13,456 nucleotides of DNA from Sphingobacteriales bacterium. Its GTDB lineage: Bacteria > Bacteroidota > Bacteroidia > Chitinophagales > Chitinophagaceae. The position numbers and the translations under genes are program-made. Under the pieces are notes generated by a model. It made no database searches. It was not told the DNA's origin and saw nothing but the letters and a program-made list of their open reading frames with translations. The stretch's first letter is position 1. Each line of letters opens with the position of its first letter. The DNA lies in assembly GCA_023251215.1 (NCBI GenBank), contig JAHEZF010000023.1, positions 1 to 13,456 of the forward strand, given 5' to 3'. Below are positions 1-6,911 of the stretch, in pieces.

Positions 1-921
1 CTGGAGAACATATTTATTCCTGAACCGGTTATCTCAATAGCAATTGAACCTAAGACACAGGCCGATGTTGATAAAATGGGAATGGCTATATCCAAACTGG
101 TAGAAGAAGACCCCACACTTCGTGTCAAGACTGATGAAGAAACCGGTCAAACTATTTTGTCGGGTATGGGGGAGTTGCATCTTGAGATCATTGTGGATCG
201 TATGAAAAGAGAATTTAAAGTTGAAGTAAACCAGGGCGCCCCGCAGGTTGCATACAAAGAAGCGTTTCAAGCTACTGTTGAGTACCGTGAAATACTAAAG
301 AAACAAACCGGTGGCCGCGGTAAGTTTGCCGATATCATTTTTGAACTGGGCCCGGTTGATAAAGAATGGAAAGCAGAAAATCCTGATAAACACTACCAGT
401 TTGTAAACGATCTTTTTGGGGGATCTATTCCCCGTGAATATGTTCCGGCAATTCAGAAGGGCTTTGAGCAGGCTATGATGAATGGTGTGTTGGCTAACTA
501 TCCTGTTGACAACATGAAGATCCGTGTATTTGACGGAAGCTTCCATGCTGTTGACTCGGATTCCATGTCTTTTGAGATTTGTGCCAGAGCTGGTTTCCGT
601 GATGCTGCAAAAAAAGCCAAACCGGTATTACTGGAACCGATAATGAAAGTAGAAGTAGTAACTCCTGATCAGTATATGGGTGATGTTACCGGCGACCTTA
701 ACCGCCGCCGCGGTCATTTGGAAGGCATGGATAGCCGGGCCGGGGCACAGGTCATTAAAGCCAAAGTACCATTAAGTGAAATGTTTGGATATGTAACACA
801 GCTTCGTTCACTATCTTCTGGTCGTGCATCCAGCACTATGGAGTTTTCTCACTATAATCCTGCACCAGCCGGTATCGCTGAAGAAGTAATTGCAAAAGTT
901 AAAGGGAAAGTGAATGCTTAA
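1..921 (+). CDS. fusA: Elongation factor G, C-terminal part (5' end outside the window)
   Basis: EF-G is the GTPase that drives ribosomal translocation (and, with RRF, ribosome recycling) in the cytoplasm. Frame 1 is open from the first base, so the gene starts upstream; 306 codons remain, well under half of a full EF-G of about 700 residues. Visible are the end of domain II and domain III ([19 protein letters not shown], about residues 54-72), domain IV ([19 protein letters not shown], about 100-118) with its tip loop SFHAVDSD around residues 180-187 carrying the conserved His, and domain V ([11 protein letters not shown] to the [15 protein letters not shown] segment). The G domain is not visible. 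The stop is followed 27 bases later by an intrinsic terminator, so fusA appears to end its own transcript rather than read into the S10 genes. Identity is certain; whether a second EF-G paralogue exists cannot be judged here. Confidence 0.98.
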   Translation: MENIFIPEPVISIAIEPKTQADVDKMGMAISKLVEEDPTLRVKTDEETGQTILSGMGELHLEIIVDRMKREFKVEVNQGAPQVAYKEAFQATVEYREILKKQTGGRGKFADIIFELGPVDKEWKAENPDKHYQFVNDLFGGSIPREYVPAIQKGFEQAMMNGVLANYPVDNMKIRVFDGSFHAVDSDSMSFEICARAGFRDAAKKAKPVLLEPIMKVEVVTPDQYMGDVTGDLNRRRGHLEGMDSRAGAQVIKAKVPLSEMFGYVTQLRSLSSGRASSTMEFSHYNPAPAGIAEEVIAKVKGKVNA

Positions 922-947
922 ATTTAATTCTAATATTCTAATACCCT

Positions 948-974
948 GTCCCGGCATCATAGTCGGGATTTTTT
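948..974 (+). terminator. Intrinsic terminator of fusA
   Basis: A 7-bp stem (949-955 with 962-968, containing one G-T pair) closes a six-base loop and is followed directly by six T (969-974). It lies 27 bases after the fusA stop in the right orientation. The stem core TCCCG/CGGGA resembles the hairpins at 2135-2155 and 5053-5073. Confidence 0.8.
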
Positions 975-1020
975 ATTATCCAAATGAATCTTTCATTGAA
1001 ATGATTAAAATTATTCGATA

Positions 1021-1300
1021 TTAATTTTCATGGCATTGAGTTTGTGCTGTTAAAGTCTTCGAATCTGCTCCGTTTTTAAGATACCAATTGATGCTGGCTA
1101 TTGCGCCGTTATGAAAAATACTATGTTCAGGGGTTAGGGCTCATTCGTGAGTCCTTTTTTCTTGGGGTTTTTCCTGCAAGATGATTTTCTATTGATACAT
1201 ATGTCATCCGGCGGTATTTTTCCTCAATCTCTTTAATAAACTAAAACAAGCAGGAGGTTTGGCATCATCCTTGACTCTCCATGAATTGTAAAAAAATACC
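1021..1300 (-). pseudogene. Possible frameshifted remnant of a DinB-like protein gene
   Basis: On the minus strand the segment 1140 to 1021 reads openly to a TAA and encodes EHSIFHNGAIASINWYLKNG near its start. The spacing H-x3-H-x-G-x-I matches the C-terminal metal-ligand helix of DinB_2-like four-helix proteins as I know them. Before it, two other frames hold protein-like stretches: KEIEEKYRRMTYVSIENHL (about 1229-1173) and SWRVKDDAKPPACFSLL (about 1286-1236). Joining them needs two frameshifts, and no start codon is defined. Open stretches of 30-40 codons arise by chance in such DNA, so this is a weak call. If real, it is debris from an older gene at the same site as the two inserted envelope genes. 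Confidence 0.28.
1137..1160 (+). terminator. Orphan intrinsic terminator with TTCG tetraloop
   Basis: GGGCTCA (1137-1143) pairs with TGAGTCC (1148-1154) through one G-T wobble. The loop is the stable tetraloop TTCG and six T follow at 1155-1160. No + strand gene precedes it since fusA, which already has its own terminator, so it is either a back-up for fusA or the remains of a lost gene's 3' end. Confidence 0.7.
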
Positions 1301-1306
1301 AGGCAT

Positions 1307-2104
1307 ATGCAAAAATTAATTTTCCCGGCCATCTTAGTGATTCTTGTAATGTCCATCTTAATAGTTTCCTGCCAAAAAGAGGCCGGCTCAAATAATAACC
1401 AGTCGGCACGTCTGAAAGTCTATCTGACAGATGCCCCGGCGAGCTACGATGCTGTTCTTATTGATGTGAAGGATGTGCAGATTAACCTGACCAACGATTC
1501 TGCAAGCGGATGGCGAAGTTTGTCAAATGTGGCTACAGGAACTTACAATTTGCTGGATCTGGTGAATGGCAACGACACCCTACTTGCAGATTCCGATGTT
1601 CCCAATGGCGGCGCCATCAGCCAGGTACGTCTGATATTGGGGACAAACAACTATGTAGTGGTTAATGGCATTATGATCAATCTTACCACACCGAGTGCAC
1701 AACAATCAGGTTTAAAAATCAATGTTCATCAACGGTTGGATTCTGGATTACTCTATAACCTGGTTCTTGATTTTGATGCTGCAAGATCAATTGTGAAAAC
1801 CGGTAATAACAGGTATATCTTAAAACCTGTGATCCGGGCTAATTTTGAATTGACTGCCGGCAGGATCAAAGGAATCGTTACACCTGATTCAGTGACAACT
1901 TCGGTTTTAGCAATTCAGGGAATAGATACCGCAGGTACCTTCACAGATTCACATGGCGCCTACCTGATCGGAGGTTTACATGCCGGAACTTATTCATTAC
2001 TTTTTATACCCGGCGATACTTCGTTTGTCAATGAGCAAAGAAACGGGATCAATGTATCTCCGGGAACTATAACAGTTGCAGATACAGTGCATTTGCATCA
2101 TTAA
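1307..2104 (+). CDS. DUF4382 domain lipoprotein with C-terminal regulatory-like beta domain
   Basis: A predicted lipoprotein of 265 residues. The N-terminus has a short basic start, a hydrophobic stretch (about residues 5-20) and a lipobox ending in Cys22 (IVSC), followed by QKEAGSNNN, a flexible tether. The segment from about residue 35 (RLKVYLTDAPASYDAVLIDV) to about 180 has the hallmark opening of DUF4382, a predicted beta-sandwich family of unknown function. Residues about 187-263 (GIVTP...GTFTDSHGAYLIGGLHAGTYSL) look like a carboxypeptidase-regulatory-like or transthyretin-type fold, usual as an add-on in Bacteroidota surface proteins. The start at 1307 is the only ATG that gives a complete signal peptide. 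The gene is flanked by terminators at 1137 and 2127, so it is probably monocistronic. The function is unknown; an envelope structural or binding role is inference. Confidence 0.85.
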   Translation: MQKLIFPAILVILVMSILIVSCQKEAGSNNNQSARLKVYLTDAPASYDAVLIDVKDVQINLTNDSASGWRSLSNVATGTYNLLDLVNGNDTLLADSDVPNGGAISQVRLILGTNNYVVVNGIMINLTTPSAQQSGLKINVHQRLDSGLLYNLVLDFDAARSIVKTGNNRYILKPVIRANFELTAGRIKGIVTPDSVTTSVLAIQGIDTAGTFTDSHGAYLIGGLHAGTYSLLFIPGDTSFVNEQRNGINVSPGTITVADTVHLHH

Positions 2105-2126
2105 AATATTTACTATTAAGATATAT

Positions 2127-2169
2127 GAAAGTCATCCCGACAGTATCGTCGGGATGACTTTCTTTATTT
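2127..2169 (+). terminator. Strong intrinsic terminator after the DUF4382 gene
   Basis: A perfect 15-bp stem (2127-2141 with 2148-2162) closes the loop AGTATC and is followed by TTTATTT. It lies 22 bases after the stop at 2104. It separates the lipoprotein from the beta-helix gene, arguing against their being one operon. The inner part TCCCGAC/GTCGGGA is shared with the hairpin before rplC (5053-5073). Confidence 0.88.
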
Positions 2170-2229
2170 AGAGAAAAATTCATCCGTTGAGATGTAACTT
2201 AGATAGTTGGTTTTTTTTCCTGAAAAAAT

Positions 2230-4416
2230 ATGAGAAGGCAAATTCTGATATTTCTTACAGCATTGATGTTGTTTAATATCCTGAGTGCTCAGGATAAGGT
2301 CATAATAAAAGGAATGACAATCTCAAAATCTGTCAGGATCAAAAAAGGTTCTTATAAGATTGATGCGGCAGAAAACCTGGAGCAATCAGTTATTTTGATC
2401 GAAGGAGACAATATCACGGTTGATTTTAATAATGTAACGCTGAGAGGGAGTAACAATAAAATAAACCCGGATGAATTCTTAGGCGTTGGAATAATTATAA
2501 GCAACAGTTCAAATGTCACCATCAAAAACCTGAAAGCGAGGGGTTACAAAGTGGCCTTACTGGCAAGGAATGTTGAAAAGCTTACACTGGATAACTGCGA
2601 TTTCAGTTATAATTACCGCCAGCATCTCAACAGTACCCAGGAAAAGGAAGATGTATCTGATTGGATGAGTTATCATCATAATGAAAATGATGAATGGCTC
2701 CGCTATGGGGCAGCTATCTATCTGCGGGATTGTAATTCCGCAATAATTAAAAATTGTAAAGTTACCGGTGGACAAAATGCCCTGATGATGACAGAGTGTA
2801 ACAATGGGATGATCTTCAATAATGATTTTTCTTTCAACTCAGGCATTGGTTTAGGAATGTACCGTTGCAGTGGAAATAAAGTAATGTATAATAAGATCAA
2901 TTTTAATGTGAGAGGCTATAGTGATGGAGTGTATAACCGGGGGCAGGATAGCGCCGGCATTCTGGTTTACGAACAAAGCAATAATAATTTTTTTTATAAA
3001 AATTCAGTTACACATAGCGGAGATGGTTTCTTTTTATGGGCCGGTCAAACGACGATGGATTCAGGTAAGGGAGGTTGTAATGACAATATTATTTCCGGTA
3101 ACGATTTTTCTTATGCTCCCACCAACGGCATTGAAGTTACTTTTAGCAGGAATACAATCATTGGCAACCGCATCTTTGAATGTGATTATGGCGTCTGGGG
3201 CGGATATAGTTTTGAGTCAACCATCAGCAACAATCAATTCAGAAATAACCGGATTGCCATTGCCATTGAACATGGACAGCAAAACAAGATCATCTATAAT
3301 CTTTTTTCAAAAGATAAGGAAGCTATCCGGCTATGGGCAAGAAAAGAACAACCTGCTGACTGGGGTTATGCCAAATACCGGGATACCAAAAGCAGGGATT
3401 ATTTGATTGCATACAACAGTTTCAACAATGACCCGGTTGTCTTTACTCTTAACCGGACTGACAGGCTGAATGTTTTTGGTAATACAGTTTCGGGAAGTGA
3501 AATGGTTTTTAAAACAGATTCAACAGTCAGCAATCTTGACACCACAGTCAACGAAGAATTGAAAAGAAAAATTTCGTTTGATACCGCAATTTTAATACCT
3601 GCTGTTCCCCGGTCAAACGACCCGTTCAAAGGCGCCGGCAAATTAGCCGGAAGAAAAAATATTCTTATCACTGAATGGGGGCCTTATGATTTTCGCTATC
3701 CAATTATCTGGAATACGAATCCAACAGATACAAGCGACATAATGAATTTTAATTTAATCGGACCAAAAGGGAAATGGCAAATCAAAAGTTTCAGAGGACT
3801 TCAAAATATTTCAGTGAGTCAGGGAGAATTTCCTGCAACGATTACTGCTCAAAAGATAAAAGAAGAGAGGACTGATATTTTCCTCGAACTGGAATATTCA
3901 GGTTCTTCCATAACAACTCCATTTGGCGAAACCATTGGGGCAAGCTGGCCTTACCGGTTTTCATTCAGGAAATTTTTTCAACCCATAGATTGGGAAGTTC
4001 TTTTCTATGCATTGGATACAACTACTCATAATCCCATAAAAACAGGAATGCTATTCTCTCTGTTTGAGAAAAAAGCACCGTTTAAAAAGGAGAAAGTAAA
4101 TAAGCTTGATTATGCATGGTGGGGCGGTATTAAAGAATCCGGCATTCAATATCCCCAGTTTATTACCGTAGCTAATGCAAAAGCAGATATCCCCAAAGGG
4201 AACTATGAACTTTCAGTGACCTGGGATGATGCAGTAAGAGTATATGTGGATGATAAACTGGTGATAGATGAATGGAATCCTTCTTTATACAAATTTGATG
4301 AATCGCCCCACAAAAAGATCAGGCTTGATTTGGGTGGAAGTCACTATTTCAGAGTTGAACATTTGGAGTTGGGCGGGTTCGCTACTTTAAGTCTGAAACT
4401 CAGGCCGGTTGAATAA
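2230..4416 (+). CDS. Secreted right-handed parallel beta-helix protein with PA14-like C-terminus
   Basis: A predicted exported protein of 728 residues. Residues 1-20 form a signal peptide (two Arg, hydrophobic core, likely cleavage near SAQ); there is no lipobox. About residues 45-420 consist of short asparagine-rich coils such as NSSNVTIKNLKARGYKVALL and GNDFSYAPTNGIEVTFSRNT, the pattern of PbH1/NosD-type repeats that stack into a right-handed beta-helix. This fold is shared by polysaccharide lyases, some glycoside hydrolases and NosD. A beta-rich middle follows, and residues about 657-726 (GNYELSVTWDDAVRVYVDDK, then GGSHYFRVEH) match the core pattern of PA14-like domains, often carbohydrate-binding. 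No catalytic residues can be assigned by eye, so an extracellular glycan-binding or -cleaving role is inference. It follows a terminator at 2127-2169, and its own promoter is not evident. Confidence 0.85.
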   Translation: MRRQILIFLTALMLFNILSAQDKVIIKGMTISKSVRIKKGSYKIDAAENLEQSVILIEGDNITVDFNNVTLRGSNNKINPDEFLGVGIIISNSSNVTIKNLKARGYKVALLARNVEKLTLDNCDFSYNYRQHLNSTQEKEDVSDWMSYHHNENDEWLRYGAAIYLRDCNSAIIKNCKVTGGQNALMMTECNNGMIFNNDFSFNSGIGLGMYRCSGNKVMYNKINFNVRGYSDGVYNRGQDSAGILVYEQSNNNFFYKNSVTHSGDGFFLWAGQTTMDSGKGGCNDNIISGNDFSYAPTNGIEVTFSRNTIIGNRIFECDYGVWGGYSFESTISNNQFRNNRIAIAIEHGQQNKIIYNLFSKDKEAIRLWARKEQPADWGYAKYRDTKSRDYLIAYNSFNNDPVVFTLNRTDRLNVFGNTVSGSEMVFKTDSTVSNLDTTVNEELKRKISFDTAILIPAVPRSNDPFKGAGKLAGRKNILITEWGPYDFRYPIIWNTNPTDTSDIMNFNLIGPKGKWQIKSFRGLQNISVSQGEFPATITAQKIKEERTDIFLELEYSGSSITTPFGETIGASWPYRFSFRKFFQPIDWEVLFYALDTTTHNPIKTGMLFSLFEKKAPFKKEKVNKLDYAWWGGIKESGIQYPQFITVANAKADIPKGNYELSVTWDDAVRVYVDDKLVIDEWNPSLYKFDESPHKKIRLDLGGSHYFRVEHLELGGFATLSLKLRPVE

Positions 4417-4470
4417 TTAAAACTGCTTCCTTGTCTTTGTCCTCAGCGTATAAAATTCTTTTCCAACTAT

Positions 4471-4501
4471 TTGGAGGATATGGCTCTCAACCCTACCTTT
4501 G
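4471..4501 (+). promoter_or_regulatory. Bacteroidota-type promoter of the S10-spc operon
   Basis: TTG at 4471-4473 and TACCTTTG at 4494-4501 are separated by 20 bases. This matches the phylum's known -33/-7 consensus (TTG, about 19 bases, TAnnTTTG). Transcription should begin about 5-8 bases further, near 4507, leaving a leader of only about 25 bases before rpsJ. I found no second TAnnTTTG element in the intergenic gaps of this window. Confidence 0.87.
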
Positions 4502-4531
4502 CACTCCCAAAAGAAAAATGGGTTTTCACAC

Positions 4532-4837
4532 ATGTCTCAGCGCATCAGGATCAAATTACAGTCTTACGATCATAACCTGGTAGATAAGTCTGCCGAAAAG
4601 ATTGTAAAAACCGTTCGCAGCACAGGTGCCGTAGTAACAGGGCCAATTCCCCTGCCAACCCGCAGAAAGATATTTACTGTGTTGCGTTCACCACATGCTA
4701 ATAAAAAGAGTCGTGAGCAGTTCCAGTTGGCTACACATAAGCGTTTGTTGGATATTTATACTTCTTCAAGCCGTACTGTTGATGCATTGAGCAAACTGGA
4801 TTTACCCAGTGGTGTGGAAGTGGAGATTAAAGCATAA
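4532..4837 (+). CDS. rpsJ: 30S ribosomal protein S10 (uS10)
   Basis: S10 is a protein of the 30S head and, as NusE, a partner of NusB in antitermination. The 101-residue protein begins [20 protein letters not shown] and carries the conserved [28 protein letters not shown] segment in its middle, with the full expected family length. The frame is open further upstream to a TTG at 4499, but that lies inside the promoter -7 element and upstream of the likely transcription start. The ATG at 4532 is therefore the start. First gene of the S10-spc operon. An inverted-repeat element begins three bases after its stop. Confidence 0.97.
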   Translation: MSQRIRIKLQSYDHNLVDKSAEKIVKTVRSTGAVVTGPIPLPTRRKIFTVLRSPHANKKSREQFQLATHKRLLDIYTSSSRTVDALSKLDLPSGVEVEIKA

Positions 4838-4839
4838 AA

Positions 4840-4970
4840 ACCCCAAACCCCTAAAGGGGCTTTGGAACAGTTCTTATAAATAAACATTTTTCATCTCTCA
4901 ATCCTGCCCTTGAGCAGGAGAAAAGAGCTCTGATATTAATTCTCTCAACTCCCCTTTAGGGGTTGGGGGT
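4840..4970. repeat. Paired inverted-repeat element between rpsJ and rplC (131 bp)
   Basis: Arms 4840-4863 and 4947-4970 are inverted copies agreeing at 21 of 24 positions; each has the near-palindromic core CCCCTAAAGGGG. Between them lie the motif AACAGTTCTTAT (4866-4877) and a 6-bp hairpin (4902-4907 with 4914-4919). The same motif and layout recur at 8464-8602, so this is a dispersed family rather than a one-off. No coding potential and no T-run after the arms, so it is not a canonical terminator. Confidence 0.8.
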
Positions 4971-5042
4971 ATATAAAAACAAGCCATTCAGGGTTTGTTT
5001 ACTGCCGGTACTTCCAAATAAAGGAAAAGGTCGGTGGCAAAC

Positions 5043-5080
5043 GGGGATTGACTCCCGACATTAATCGTCGGGAATGTCCC
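5043..5080 (+). promoter_or_regulatory. Stem-loop in the rplC leader
   Basis: An inner 7-bp stem (5053-5059 TCCCGAC with 5067-5073 GTCGGGA) is extended by an outer 4-bp stem (5044-5047 with 5077-5080) across an internal loop. It ends 30 bases before the rplC start. No T-run follows, so it is not a terminator. It could be a translational control element or only a copy of the TCCCGAC hairpin repeat also seen at 2135-2155. Confidence 0.5.
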
Positions 5081-5110
5081 AATAATCCTGCAGGTATAAA
5101 TTGAATAAAC

Positions 5111-5728
5111 ATGAAAGGAATTATTGGGAAAAAAATTGGGATGACCAGCATCTTCGATCCCTCGGGCAAACAAACCGCCTGCACAATCATTGAGGCAGGT
5201 CCCTGTGTGGTTACCCAGGTAAAGACTCAGGAATCAGACGGGTACAATGCTCTCCAGCTTTCATTTGGCGATAAAAAGGAAAAACATTCTCTGAAGTCTG
5301 AAACAAATCACTTTGCCAAAGCTCAGACCAGCGTCAAAAAATTTTCAAAAGAATTCCGCGAATTTTCAGTTGAAAAAAATATTGGTGAAACTATTACTGT
5401 TGACATTTTTGCCGAAGGCGATACTGTTGACGTAGTGGGTACATCAAAAGGTAAAGGCTTCCAGGGTGTGGTAAAACGCCACGGTTTTCATGGCGTTGGC
5501 GGTCAATCTCACGGACAGCATGATCGTTCAAGAGCTGCGGGTTCAATCGGTAACTCCTCCGATGCCAGTCGTGTAATGAAAGGCATGAAGATGGGAGGCC
5601 GCATGGGTAACGACCGTGTGAAGCTGAAAGGCCTCAAGGTGATTAAGATTTTCCCTGAAAAAAATTACCTATTAGTCAGTGGTTCAATACCAGGTTTTAA
5701 TGGCTCAATTGTTTTAATTCAGAAGTAA
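5111..5728 (+). CDS. rplC: 50S ribosomal protein L3 (uL3)
   Basis: L3 is an early-assembling 50S protein whose long loop reaches the peptidyl transferase centre. The 205-residue protein begins [20 protein letters not shown], the usual bacterial L3 opening, and holds the family signature [16 protein letters not shown] at about 111-126. The central extension [18 protein letters not shown] (about 130-147) follows; the glutamine-rich stretch that PrmB methylates in E. coli reads [10 protein letters not shown] here. Length is normal. The start follows an A/T-rich leader with no Shine-Dalgarno sequence, 30 bases after a stem-loop. A perfect palindrome begins right after the stop. Confidence 0.98.
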   Translation: MKGIIGKKIGMTSIFDPSGKQTACTIIEAGPCVVTQVKTQESDGYNALQLSFGDKKEKHSLKSETNHFAKAQTSVKKFSKEFREFSVEKNIGETITVDIFAEGDTVDVVGTSKGKGFQGVVKRHGFHGVGGQSHGQHDRSRAAGSIGNSSDASRVMKGMKMGGRMGNDRVKLKGLKVIKIFPEKNYLLVSGSIPGFNGSIVLIQK

Positions 5729-5748
5729 AGACGCAAAATTTTGCGTCT
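5729..5748. repeat. Perfect 20-bp palindrome directly after the rplC stop
   Basis: Positions 5729-5748 (AGACGCAAAA and its exact complement) form a perfect inverted repeat starting at the base after the TAA. The only short T-run is internal and none follows, so it is not a standard terminator. The AGAC...GTCT frame is shared with the palindrome after rplN (10862-10883), so the two look like members of one family with different centres. Confidence 0.85.
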
Positions 5749-5763
5749 CCTAAAAAAGACACA

Positions 5764-6399
5764 ATGCAAGTCGAAGTTTTAAATATAGAAGGAAAAGCAA
5801 CCGGCAGAAAAGTAGAATTGCCCGAAGAAATATTCGGCGCCGAGCCTAATAACCACGTTATTTACCTGGCAGTAAAACAATACCTCGCAGCACAGCGCCA
5901 GGGTACTCATAAGGTGAAGACCCGTGCTGAAGTAAAAGGTGCAAGTCGCAAACTACACCGCCAAAAAGGTACAGGCGGAAGCCGAAAGGGTAATATCCGT
6001 AATCCGTTATATAAAGGTGGTGGTACCATCTTCGGACCCAAGCCACATGCTTATGACATTAAACTGAATCGCAAGGTAAAAGACCTGGCTAAGATTTCTG
6101 CCCTTTCACATAAAGCAAAAGATAATGCTATAGTAGTTGTAGAAGATATTACTATGGATGCACCAAAGACAAAAGGGTTTATGGATATTCTGGATAATCT
6201 GAATGTAGCTGGTAAAAAGGCAATGTTCGTTTTGCCTGAATATAATGATAATGTTCAGTTGTCTATCCGCAATGTTCCTTCTGTTCTTGGAGTATTGCTG
6301 AGTGATATCAATACTTATGACATCGTGAACTCAGAAGTAATTGTATTAACTGAAAGTGCCGCAAAGATTTTTGCTGAAGAAGAAAAAGCAGAAGCGTAA
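5764..6399 (+). CDS. rplD: 50S ribosomal protein L4 (uL4)
   Basis: L4 binds 23S rRNA, and its extended loop lines the polypeptide exit tunnel; in enterobacteria it also represses the S10 operon. The 211-residue protein has the globular N-terminus and the tunnel loop QRQGTHKVKTRAEVKGASRK through LHRQKGTGGSRKGN (about residues 45-77) and GGGTIFGPKPHAY. Length is normal. The start is the first ATG after the rplC palindrome. The rpsJ leader here is too short to hold the kind of L4 attenuator known from E. coli, so any L4 feedback would have to work elsewhere. Confidence 0.98.
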   Translation: MQVEVLNIEGKATGRKVELPEEIFGAEPNNHVIYLAVKQYLAAQRQGTHKVKTRAEVKGASRKLHRQKGTGGSRKGNIRNPLYKGGGTIFGPKPHAYDIKLNRKVKDLAKISALSHKAKDNAIVVVEDITMDAPKTKGFMDILDNLNVAGKKAMFVLPEYNDNVQLSIRNVPSVLGVLLSDINTYDIVNSEVIVLTESAAKIFAEEEKAEA

Positions 6400-6474
6400 T
6401 GATAAACTGATTAAATAATAGAAAGATGAAAGCGGAGCTGCCATTGCTCCAGAAAACAAATAAAAGATAATGCG

Positions 6475-6774
6475 ATGAGACTTTCTGAAGTATTGATAAG
6501 ACCCATATTAAGTGAAAAAGCAAATGCGCAACAGGAAAAACTGCGTCGCTATGCTTTCAGGGTTTCGAAAAAAGCAAATAAACTGGAGATAAAAAAAGCA
6601 GTGGAAAGTTTTTACGGTGTAACAGTGACGGATGTAAATACTGCAGTAGCACCCGGTAAAAATAAAAGCCGGTTTACAAAAGCTGGTGTTATATCAGGCC
6701 GCAAGCCTGCTTACAAGAAAGCTTTTGTAACTGTGGCATCAGGTGAAAGCATTGATTTATATTCAGCTATTTAA
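6475..6774 (+). CDS. rplW: 50S ribosomal protein L23 (uL23)
   Basis: L23 sits at the tunnel exit and is the docking site for trigger factor and SRP. The 99-residue protein has the typical opening RLSEVLIRPILSEKA and the motif KLEIKKAVESFYGVTVTDVN (about 36-55), followed by the RRYAFRV-paired beta hairpin region and GRKPAYKKAFVTV. Length is normal. The 75-base gap before it contains only a small hairpin (6434-6438 with 6446-6450). The start ATG overlaps a two-codon reading frame ATG-CGA-TGA that begins at 6470; this is likely chance. A repeat element follows the stop directly. Confidence 0.97.
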   Translation: MRLSEVLIRPILSEKANAQQEKLRRYAFRVSKKANKLEIKKAVESFYGVTVTDVNTAVAPGKNKSRFTKAGVISGRKPAYKKAFVTVASGESIDLYSAI

Positions 6775-6895
6775 GCCCCCATCCCCGCCAGCTGGCGGGG
6801 TGTAAGGCGACTATAAAGAATGGTAGTTCAACGACCGCAAAGTTTGAAAACTGATTTATTAAAATGTTCTTAATCCCTCTTTAGGGGATATGGGC
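6775..6895. repeat. Paired inverted-repeat element between rplW and rplB, with 18-bp palindrome
   Basis: The left part starts GCCCCCAT and contains the perfect 18-bp palindrome CCCCGCCAGCTGGCGGGG (6783-6800). The right part (6875-6895) reads, on the other strand, GCCCATATCCCCTAAAGAGG. The two arms therefore share the outer GCCC-AT-CCCC frame in inverted orientation but differ in their centres. This is a diverged relative of the elements at 4840-4970 and 8464-8602. It fills most of the 137-base gap; no promoter is evident in it. Confidence 0.65.
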
Positions 6896-6911
6896 AAAAG
6901 AAAAATAAAAA

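Larger units (their letters stand above)
975..1306. other. Non-coding spacer between fusA and the lipoprotein gene
   Basis: No convincing intact gene lies between the fusA terminator and the start at 1307. The spacer holds a second terminator (1137-1160) and a possible decayed coding sequence on the minus strand (see 1021-1300). I found no TAnnTTTG promoter element. The sequence around 1270 has a TTGACT but no well-placed partner, so the promoter of the downstream gene is not identified. Confidence 0.6.

Noticed and set aside
1270..1300. TTGACT as a -35 element for the DUF4382 gene
   Set aside because: No TAnnTTTG or TATAAT-like partner at a proper distance, and this phylum does not use the E. 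coli consensus.
2921..3406. A 161-codon open frame inside the beta-helix gene
   Set aside because: It overlaps in another frame a clearly coding sequence with signal peptide and repeat pattern, and its translation shows no family features.
4499..4531. An upstream TTG start that would extend S10 by 11 residues
   Set aside because: It lies inside the TACCTTTG promoter element and upstream of the expected transcription start, and the extension ([10 protein letters not shown]) is not part of the S10 family.
6470..6478. Two-codon reading frame ATG-CGA-TGA overlapping the rplW start
   Set aside because: It could couple initiation, but so short a frame arises easily by chance and nothing else supports it.
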